Source of the DNA: Ruminiclostridium sp.
GTDB taxonomy: Bacteria > Bacillota > Clostridia > DSM-8532
Assembly: GCA_003535195.1 (NCBI GenBank)
Contig: DOHN01000008.1
Span: forward strand, 22,558 to 34,217
Length of the DNA stretch: 11,660 bases
Reading direction: 5' to 3'
Shown: piece after piece, positions 6,776-11,660 of the stretch
Layout: the number at the start of each line of letters is the position of its first letter
Position numbering within the stretch: the first letter of the stretch is position 1
The notes under the pieces: model-generated
Database searches by the model: none
The model's input: the letters and a program-made list of their open reading frames with translations, nothing else
Told to the model about the DNA's origin: nothing
Program-made: the position numbers and the translations under genes

Positions 6776-7137
6776 ACGGTTATGCTCCTTTCCATTTGCT
6801 CCTAATAAACACTATACTTCATTTTACCAATTTTGCGGCAATATAACCACATTTATGGTTACGATCTTCGATTCGCGCCGCTCCGTAATCCTGCTCCGCT
6901 GACACACTTTAATATCACTCAAGGCACCAGTAGGTCATGCTGAAACATTACTCTGCCGCTTTTGACAAAATCACAAAAGCCTTTTCCTGCCGCCTATTAT
7001 GAAATAAGCCTTTCTTTTTATACGGCCATCCTATACAATGATGAGGCTGGGAGTGCACTTGGCGTATTCCGGACACCTTAATTAAAAGTCAAGTGCGTAT
7101 CCTCCACGCAATACGGTTTATAAAAAACGGCGGTCAA
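6776..7137. other. 362-base divergent intergenic region without a confident gene
   Basis: The region separates the reductase (-) from the radical SAM gene (+). On the minus strand a 28-codon frame (6905-6819) starts GTG, ends TGA just inside the reductase promoter region, and includes NHKCGYIAAKLVK; it has no ribosome binding site. Inside it the RNA could fold TAACCAT/GTGGTTA around AAAT (6844-6861). On the plus strand a 21-codon ATG frame (6937-7002, MLKHYSAAFDKITKAFSCRL) and a 15-codon one (7038-7085) also lack convincing ribosome binding sites. GCACTTG (7054-7060) is mirrored by CAAGTGC (7090-7096). I found no good promoter for the radical SAM gene; TATACA at 7032-7037 is the best -10 and lacks a -35. 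No tRNA or riboswitch was recognised. Confidence 0.5.
6811..6841 (-). promoter_or_regulatory. Possible promoter of the reductase gene
   Basis: Minus strand TTGCCG (6841-6836), a 19-base spacer, then TATAGT (6816-6811), a 5/6 match to TATAAT, about 35 bases before the start codon. The spacer is long and the -35 is poor, so only the -10 is convincing. Confidence 0.35.
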
Positions 7138-8016
7138 ATGAAGCGGTTTAAAAGGGTCTATATTGAAATTACCAATGTATGCAATCTGGCTTGCAGCTTT
7201 TGTCCAAAGACAACTCGGGAGCCTGTATTCATGAGCCTTGAAACCTTCAGGAATGCGCTGGGGCAAATAAAACCCTACACGGACTATATCTATTTCCATG
7301 TGAAAGGGGAACCTCTTCTCCATCCGGGTCTGGACGAGTTTTTAGATGTAAGTCATGAAATGGGCTTTCAAGTCAATATCACAACAAACGGGACCTTAAT
7401 CGACAAGGTTAAAGATAAAATCATGACGAAGCCGGCCTTAAGGCAAATCAATTTTTCCCTTCACAGCTTCGGCGGAAATGAAGAAGCCCATTATAGAAAA
7501 GAATATATCCATCACATTCTTGCGTTTGTAAAGGAAGCCCTAAATAAGTCCGATATGATGATTGCATTAAGGCTGTGGAATTTGGACCCGGCTCAGGTCG
7601 AACCGGGAACCCCAAAAAACCACGAGATTTTGGACATCCTTGAAAAAGCGTTTCAACTGGACTCCAAAATACAGGAAAAGGCTTATAGGGACAGGGGCAT
7701 TAAAATTACTGACAGGCTGTTTTTAAATCAGGATCATGAATTTAAATGGCCCGATATCAATGAAGCGGAAGATGATGGCACCGGGTTTTGCTACGGGCTA
7801 AGAAGTCATGCGGCTATACTGGCAGACGGAACAGTGGTTCCCTGCTGCTTAGACGGGAATGGACTGATTAGCCTGGGCAACATCAAAGACCGCTCTTTTT
7901 CTGAAATTATAAAAAGCAACCGTGCTATGGCCATTCTGGATGGCTTTTCCAAAAGACTTGCCGTGGAGGAACTATGCAGAAAATGCGGCTATCGGAAAAG
8001 ATTCGGCGCGGAATAA
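7138..8016 (+). CDS. Radical SAM/SPASM domain protein of unknown substrate
   Basis: A 292-residue enzyme predicted to cleave S-adenosylmethionine at a [4Fe-4S] cluster to make a 5'-deoxyadenosyl radical. The cluster ligands are C15, C19 and C22 in VCNLACSFCP, with the supporting GEP motif at 57-59 (VKGEPLLHP). The C-terminus has a short SPASM/twitch-like auxiliary cluster region: C218 (GFCYG), C236/C237 (VVPCCLDG) and C280/C283 (CRKCGYR), separated by LGNIKD. SPASM enzymes often modify ribosomal peptides or activate other enzymes; the substrate here cannot be told. I choose the ATG at 7138, with GGCGG four bases upstream, because MKRFKRVYIEITNVC is a typical start; an in-frame GTG at 7093 would add 15 unlikely residues. 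It converges on the kinase gene with four bases between stops and has no terminator of its own. Confidence 0.88.
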   Translation: MKRFKRVYIEITNVCNLACSFCPKTTREPVFMSLETFRNALGQIKPYTDYIYFHVKGEPLLHPGLDEFLDVSHEMGFQVNITTNGTLIDKVKDKIMTKPALRQINFSLHSFGGNEEAHYRKEYIHHILAFVKEALNKSDMMIALRLWNLDPAQVEPGTPKNHEILDILEKAFQLDSKIQEKAYRDRGIKITDRLFLNQDHEFKWPDINEAEDDGTGFCYGLRSHAAILADGTVVPCCLDGNGLISLGNIKDRSFSEIIKSNRAMAILDGFSKRLAVEELCRKCGYRKRFGAE

Positions 8017-8020
8017 AATT

Positions 8021-9439
8021 TTACTTTCTGCCGGCCAGGCGGAGGATTTTTTCCAGCGCGCGTCCCATTTGCTTTTCGTCTTGCTGGGACATGGAAAAAG
8101 GATTGGAAAAAGCCGGAAAGGTGATGGCAGGATGAAGCTTATACTGCTTCTTTAATATGGTTTCCTCCTGTTTGGAATCGGAGCATACGGCATAAATCCA
8201 ATCATCCCCGGGCCTGATTCTTTCAAAAGCTTCAAAGATCCGGAAAAACTTCCATTCTGCCGAAGGGCATAAAATGAGCTGACTATCTGCCGCGTTTAAA
8301 GCACTATGGTTAAATTTGCTGTCCATAGGCCCCGTATCGAGTATTAACATATCATATTTTCTTCTCGGAACCTGATAAAGCTCTTTTACTCCCGGAAAAA
8401 ATGTCATGCCCATTGCCTCAAAGCAAGTATCATCTCTGGCCTTCAAAATATCTTTTTGTTCAAATAATTCGCATAGCCTTAAAAAATCCCCGCTTTCATT
8501 AAGTTCGGCCAGAGCGGTATGAAATCCGCGCTTCTTTAAGCAGCTTCCCAGTAAAATGCACAGGGAAGTAAGGCCGCTGTTAGGCAAAATAGAGGAGACT
8601 CCAATGATCTTGCCAGAATTCCATTGGGCCGTTTCCGGCCTGTTTCTGAAAAAAAGTCTGGGGCCTCGGGCCACATTTTCGAAGTTTTTCAAAGCCTTTC
8701 CAGAACTCTGGGGCCTTTTTTCCGGGTCGGCCTCGATAAGCTCTAAAATGAAGCGGGTATATTTTGCCGACAGGCCGGCCTGCCTCAGAGCCTTTTCCGC
8801 CGGCATACTTTCTATGGCCTGGGGATGCATGCCCGTGGCCAGATGAAACAATGTCATACCCAGGTTATAAAGATCTGTGCGCCCATCGCTGCGGCCCGAA
8901 CCGTATTGCTCCGGCGCGGCATAGCCCTGGGTGCCGATATATGCAGTGTCCTCGGTGGCCTCTTCCCGATGGAGGGACGCTGTCCCGAAGTCCACCAGCC
9001 TTAATCTCCCCTGATCATCTAAAATAAGGTTGGAGGGCTTCATATCCCTGTATATAACGGACGGATTTCTTCCATGAAGATATTCCAGCACCCCCAAAAG
9101 ATCGAGAGTCCAGGCCAGCAGCCTTTGCTCGGGGATTTTTCCATTCATCTGAGTATACTCTAAAAGGTTCATGCCCGGAATATAGTCCATGACAATATAA
9201 TAAAAATCTGAATCCTCTAAAAGGTCCACCACCCGGGGAAGCATGGGATGGCTAAGCTCCTTAAGAATTGTTATTTCACGCATCTCCTGAGTAAACCATT
9301 CACTGTTTTTGGACAAGGACTTTAATGCCCAAAGATTCTTGAGGGCGATATTTTCGGCCAGATATACCACCGAGGTACCGCCGCGCCCCAATCTTTTAAC
9401 GACTCTGTATTTGCATCCTATAATTTGCTCGGACTTCAT
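8021..9439 (-). CDS. Ser/Thr protein kinase fused to a degenerate ParA/MinD-like (TadZ-like) domain
   Basis: A 472-residue cytoplasmic protein; no membrane segment and no PASTA repeats, so it is not PrkC. Residues 1-260 are a Hanks-type kinase: glycine loop LGRGGTSVVY (17-26), K40 in WALK, E55 of helix C, the catalytic loop VIYRDMKPSNLIL (128-140) with Y in place of the usual H of HRD, DFG (150-152) and APE (175-177). All catalytic residues are there, so it should be active. Residues about 277-470 resemble a ParA/MinD/TadZ ATPase: GVSSILPNSGLTSL (280-293) sits where the P-loop should be but has no Walker lysine, and DMLILDTG (363-370) matches Walker B. ATP binding there is doubtful. The ATG at 9439 has AAGGTG upstream and its own promoter. 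The tail resembles degenerate ATPases of Tad/Flp pilus loci, by inference; no pilus gene is in view. Confidence 0.9.
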   Translation of the reverse strand: MKSEQIIGCKYRVVKRLGRGGTSVVYLAENIALKNLWALKSLSKNSEWFTQEMREITILKELSHPMLPRVVDLLEDSDFYYIVMDYIPGMNLLEYTQMNGKIPEQRLLAWTLDLLGVLEYLHGRNPSVIYRDMKPSNLILDDQGRLRLVDFGTASLHREEATEDTAYIGTQGYAAPEQYGSGRSDGRTDLYNLGMTLFHLATGMHPQAIESMPAEKALRQAGLSAKYTRFILELIEADPEKRPQSSGKALKNFENVARGPRLFFRNRPETAQWNSGKIIGVSSILPNSGLTSLCILLGSCLKKRGFHTALAELNESGDFLRLCELFEQKDILKARDDTCFEAMGMTFFPGVKELYQVPRRKYDMLILDTGPMDSKFNHSALNAADSQLILCPSAEWKFFRIFEAFERIRPGDDWIYAVCSDSKQEETILKKQYKLHPAITFPAFSNPFSMSQQDEKQMGRALEKILRLAGRK

Positions 9440-9475
9440 ATTTCACCTTTGTCAAGTAAATATTTACAGTTCATA

Positions 9476-9504
9476 ATTGTAGCAATCTTTACCTTTAAAT
9501 TCAA
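9476..9504 (-). promoter_or_regulatory. Promoter of the kinase gene
   Basis: Minus strand TTGAAT (9504-9499), exactly 17 bases, then TACAAT (9481-9476), with TGC directly before it giving an extended -10. Predicted start near 9469, leader about 30 bases. The box hexamers resemble those of the ddl promoter. It shows that the kinase need not depend on read-through from hisE. Confidence 0.65.
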
Positions 9505-9555
9505 CCTATAAAAAACTGGCTTGATACCTATTGCAGCTTCTTTTTTTGTACTTTT

Positions 9556-9870
9556 TTATCTCATTTTATTGGTTGTAGGCTTTCCCTCTCTCTTTTTAAG
9601 CTCCTCACAGATATCATCCCAGGAGAGGCCCTGGTTGACCATCAGAACCATCAGATGATAAAGAAGGTCCGATATCTCATAGCGAAGCTCATTGGGCGCG
9701 TTGTTCTTAGCGGCAATAATGACCTCCGCCGACTCTTCGCCCACTTTTTTGCAGATCTTGTCAATCCCCTTATCAAAGAGGTAATTGGTATAGGAGCCCT
9801 CCTTGGGATTGGCCTTTCTTTCCTTTATAACATCATAGACATCCTTAAAAATACTAAAATCTTCGTTCAT
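9556..9870 (-). CDS. hisE: Phosphoribosyl-ATP pyrophosphatase
   Basis: Second step of histidine biosynthesis: hydrolyses phosphoribosyl-ATP to phosphoribosyl-AMP and pyrophosphate; cytoplasmic. The 104-residue protein is one all-alpha MazG-like domain with the metal-binding KVGEESAEVIIAAKN (42-56) and the partner helix EISDLLYHLMVLM (65-77), both diagnostic of HisE. Length is normal for a free-standing HisE. The ATG at 9870 has AGGAGG nine bases upstream. It follows hisI by 31 bases and is the last gene of the hom - hisI - hisE run. Downstream only a weak stem followed by T6 (minus strand, ending near 9510) could act as terminator. The other histidine genes are not in the window. Confidence 0.95.
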   Translation of the reverse strand: MNEDFSIFKDVYDVIKERKANPKEGSYTNYLFDKGIDKICKKVGEESAEVIIAAKNNAPNELRYEISDLLYHLMVLMVNQGLSWDDICEELKKREGKPTTNKMR

Positions 9871-9901
9871 TCTTTAATTCCTCCTTCCCATATTCTCAGG
9901 A

Positions 9902-10234
9902 CTATTCTTCCAGGCTTCTGTAAAAGCAGGTGCGGCTGCCTGTGTGGCAGGCGGCGCCGTTCTGGATGACCTTGGCAAGGAGCGTATCCCCGTCACAGTC
10001 AACAGCCAGAGAAGTCAATTTCTGAAAATGACCCGAGGTCTCTCCCTTGATCCAAAGCTTCTTTCGGCTTCGGCTGTAGTAGGTCATTTGGCCTGTTTCC
10101 ATGGTAAGCTTGATAGCCTCTTTATTCATCCAGGCCAGCATGAGTACCTCCCCGTTTTCCGCATCCTGGGTAATCACCGGAACCAGCCCCTGACTATTGA
10201 ATGATACCGCATCCATAAAATCTTGCCTATTCAT
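9902..10234 (-). CDS. hisI: Phosphoribosyl-AMP cyclohydrolase
   Basis: Third step of histidine biosynthesis: opens the adenine ring of phosphoribosyl-AMP; zinc- and magnesium-dependent, cytoplasmic. The 110-residue protein shows the family signatures [18 protein letters not shown] (52-69), the acidic metal site VDCDGD (D79, D81, D83) with C80, and [12 protein letters not shown], in which C96, H97 and C103 are expected zinc/active-site residues. Here HisI and HisE are separate genes, not the HisIE fusion of many bacteria. The ATG at 10234 is preceded by AGGAG seven bases away, and this ribosome binding site contains the TAG stop of hom, so hom and hisI are tightly linked and probably translationally coupled. 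Confidence 0.96.
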   Translation of the reverse strand: MNRQDFMDAVSFNSQGLVPVITQDAENGEVLMLAWMNKEAIKLTMETGQMTYYSRSRKKLWIKGETSGHFQKLTSLAVDCDGDTLLAKVIQNGAACHTGSRTCFYRSLEE

Positions 10235-10244
10235 TTAAATTCTC

Positions 10245-11513
10245 CTAACGTTCAAGCCGAATGCGGCTCTCCACAGACAGAACGGAAGGGCAGGTCCTCA
10301 TTTCCTCTAAAGCGGCATTGACCCATGCTTCACGGGCTTCATGGGTAATGAAGATAATGGTCGCATTATCCTTGGTTTTGAGCTTTTGAATAACTGAGTT
10401 GAGGCTCACATTATGACGGCCGAAGATTCCGGCTATTTCAGCCAGCACGCCGGGCTTGTCCCGCACAACAAGTCTCAGGTAATATTCGTCCTCCCAGTTG
10501 TCTTCAAAGGTGATCTGCTCATCATCAAGCTTTACCCGGTGATGGGCGCCGCCGTTCTGGCAGGCCGTAATAATGTCGGAAACCAGGGCACTGGCAGTAG
10601 GAAGATCTCCGGCTCCCCGCCCATAGAACATCAGGTTTCCAACCATATCCCCTGAGATATGGATACCGTTATAGGAATCCCGTACAGCATACAAGGGATG
10701 AGAAACCGGGATAAAGGTGGGGTGCACTCTGGCTTCAATCTTTCCATTCTGTTTTTTGGCAATGGCCAGCAGCTTTATGCCAAAGCCCAGCTCCTTGGCA
10801 TATTCAATATCGTCAGGTGAAATATTGGTAATGCCCTCGCAATAGATATCATCAACCGTCACCCGGTTTCTGAAGCAGATGGTGGAAAGAATGGACAATT
10901 TGTACCTCGCGTCATAGCCCTCCACATCGGCAGTGGGGTCCGGCTCAGCATAGCCCAGACGCTGGGCTTCGGCAAGCACGTCTGAAAAGTTTCTGCCCTC
11001 TTCACTCATTTTGGTCAGAATAAAATTTGTGGTGCCATTGATGATCCCCATGAGCTTTGTAATATGATTTGCCTGAAGAGACCTTCTGACAGTCTTAATA
11101 AGGGGAATGCCCCCGGCGACGCTGGCCTCAAAATAGAGCCCGGCTCCCGATTTTCTGGCTTCCAGCTCCAGTTCGTCCCAATGTTTCGCGATGACCTCCT
11201 TATTGGCGGTCACGACCGTCTTTCCCCGGCTCAATGCCTGCCGGATATATGGCAGGGCCGGCATTTCGCCCCCCATAAACTCAGCGATTACATCAATGGA
11301 ATCATCCTTAAAAATTTCTTCCGGATCGTCAGTAAGCAGGTTCTTATCAACAGTCACATTCCGTTTTTTATGAACATCCCGGACCAGAATTTTCTTAACC
11401 TGTATATCAAGATCTTCCCGATTCTTTATCATCTCTCCGTTTTCGTTCAAAACCTTAATAACACCGCTGCCTATGGTACCCAGGCCTAAAAGCGCAAGGC
11501 CGATTTTTTTCAT
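10245..11513 (-). CDS. hom: Homoserine dehydrogenase with C-terminal ACT domain
   Basis: Reduces aspartate semialdehyde to homoserine with NAD(P)H, the branch to threonine and methionine; cytoplasmic. Seen in order: Rossmann nucleotide motif GLGTIGSG (10-17), K105 in VTANKEVIA, EASVAGGIPLI (129-139), GIINGTTNFIL (156-166), and the catalytic block AEPDPTADVEGYDARYKL, where E190, D201 and K205 keep the spacing of yeast residues E208, D219 and K223. The C-terminus (about 344-420) is an ACT domain beginning YYLRLVVRDKPGVLAEIA, as in Firmicute Hom proteins feedback-inhibited by threonine. Length (422) is normal, and it is monofunctional (no aspartokinase part). The ATG at 11513 has AGGGAG nine bases upstream. 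First gene of hom - hisI - hisE, with a promoter at 11570-11600. Confidence 0.97.
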   Translation of the reverse strand: MKKIGLALLGLGTIGSGVIKVLNENGEMIKNREDLDIQVKKILVRDVHKKRNVTVDKNLLTDDPEEIFKDDSIDVIAEFMGGEMPALPYIRQALSRGKTVVTANKEVIAKHWDELELEARKSGAGLYFEASVAGGIPLIKTVRRSLQANHITKLMGIINGTTNFILTKMSEEGRNFSDVLAEAQRLGYAEPDPTADVEGYDARYKLSILSTICFRNRVTVDDIYCEGITNISPDDIEYAKELGFGIKLLAIAKKQNGKIEARVHPTFIPVSHPLYAVRDSYNGIHISGDMVGNLMFYGRGAGDLPTASALVSDIITACQNGGAHHRVKLDDEQITFEDNWEDEYYLRLVVRDKPGVLAEIAGIFGRHNVSLNSVIQKLKTKDNATIIFITHEAREAWVNAALEEMRTCPSVLSVESRIRLER

Positions 11514-11569
11514 ATAAACTTTCTCCCTTCAGAAATTTCCTGAACTGTATATTCACGGTTTTATAAATT

Positions 11570-11600
11570 ATTATAACATGTCCGCATGGACATGTTTCAA
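11570..11600 (-). promoter_or_regulatory. Promoter of hom with a 19-bp spacer
   Basis: Minus strand TTGAAA (11600-11595), 19 bases, then perfect TATAAT (11575-11570) preceded by TGT, an extended -10. Predicted start near 11563, leader about 50 bases, which contains a small TTCAG/CTGAA hairpin just before the ribosome binding site. The 19-base spacer is longer than usual and is filled by a dyad. Confidence 0.6.
11575..11596. promoter_or_regulatory. Perfect 9-bp dyad inside the hom promoter spacer (operator candidate)
   Basis: AACATGTCC (11575-11583), GCAT, GGACATGTT (11588-11596). Its centre is within half a base of the centre of the 19-base spacer. A dyad between -35 and -10 in a 19-20 base spacer is the layout used by MerR-family activators; a repressor operator is the simpler alternative. 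Confidence 0.5.
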
Positions 11601-11611
11601 TGCTCTCGGGT

Positions 11612-11644
11612 ACCCATTCGAAATCTCTGATTTCGATAATGGGT
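11612..11644. other. Long hairpin upstream of the hom promoter
   Basis: Plus strand: ACCCATT (11612-11618) pairs with AATGGGT (11638-11644) and CGAAATC (11619-11625) with GATTTCG (11629-11635), giving a 14-bp stem with a 2-base bulge (AT, 11636-11637) and a TCT loop. No T-run follows on either strand. GGGTACCC (11608-11615) overlaps its left edge. Confidence 0.6.
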
Positions 11645-11660
11645 GAGGTTATTATAACAT

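Larger units (their letters stand above)
11568..11660. repeat. Direct repeat of TTATTATAACAT, 81 bases apart
   Basis: The 12-mer occurs at 11568-11579 and 11649-11660, the very end of the window. On the minus strand each copy carries TGTTATAAT, an extended -10 box. The left copy is the hom -10 and runs into the spacer dyad; the right copy may be a second promoter core whose -35 lies outside the window. Confidence 0.5.

Noticed and set aside
6962..7000. TTGACA (6962-6967) and TATTAT (6995-7000) as a promoter for the radical SAM gene
   Set aside because: The spacer is 27 bases, too long for a sigma-A promoter.
9510..9536. Terminator after hisE
   Set aside because: The T6 run is present but the preceding stem is only about three pairs, and it lies just upstream of the kinase -35; not strong enough to list.
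9655..9969. Plus-strand frame of 104 codons over hisE and hisI
   Set aside because: Antisense shadow of two clear histidine genes.
11514..11660. T-box or other amino-acid riboswitch before hom
   Set aside because: The predicted leader is about 50 bases with only a 5-bp hairpin; no T-box sequence or specifier structure is visible.

Overview
The window looks like chromosomal DNA of an anaerobic, low-to-mid GC Firmicute of the class Clostridia, probably Lachnospiraceae-like. The evidence is the ddl - DUF1934 - argS order (DUF1934/YwiB also sits beside argS in Bacillus), a SEC-C protein, a GerMN-domain lipoprotein, a flavin thioredoxin reductase without a pyridine-nucleotide site, and AGGAGG-type ribosome binding sites. 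The family placement is inference. There is no rRNA, tRNA, CRISPR array, transposase or prophage gene. Most of the window is ordinary housekeeping; the odd signals are in the promoters, two intergenic gaps and two atypical proteins.

Layout. Bases 1-788 (+) are the 3' part of an M28 zinc aminopeptidase gene cut by the window edge. It converges on a leftward operon (4685 to 861) of ddl, a DUF1934 protein, argS and a SEC-C protein. That operon has a good promoter whose -35 box covers the stop codon of the next gene upstream, a GerMN lipoprotein (5493-4798, -). A 385-base AT-rich gap (5503-5887) holds what looks like a decayed small membrane-protein gene. Then come a thioredoxin-reductase-like flavoprotein (-) with a clear terminator and a 362-base divergent gap without a confident gene. 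A radical SAM/SPASM enzyme (+) follows, meeting a Ser/Thr kinase fused to a pseudo-ParA ATPase domain (-) tail to tail with only four bases between the stops. The right end is a leftward hom - hisI - hisE cluster.

How the genes fit together. Ddl supplies D-Ala-D-Ala for peptidoglycan and ArgS charges tRNA-Arg, so the left operon couples wall synthesis and translation; the GerMN lipoprotein fits an envelope or spore theme. Hom makes homoserine for Thr/Met, and HisI/HisE catalyse the third and second steps of histidine synthesis. The kinase and radical SAM enzyme have no obvious partner here.

Most worth checking: (1) the reductase that keeps its redox cysteines but lacks NADPH motifs, as in ferredoxin-dependent thioredoxin reductases; (2) the kinase/pseudo-ParA fusion; (3) a perfect dyad filling a 19-bp promoter spacer upstream of hom, a MerR-like geometry; (4) three alternating TGATTAT heptamers across the ddl promoter; (5) the decayed gene and a possible recurrent element in the two gaps. 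No clearly new multi-gene system is visible.
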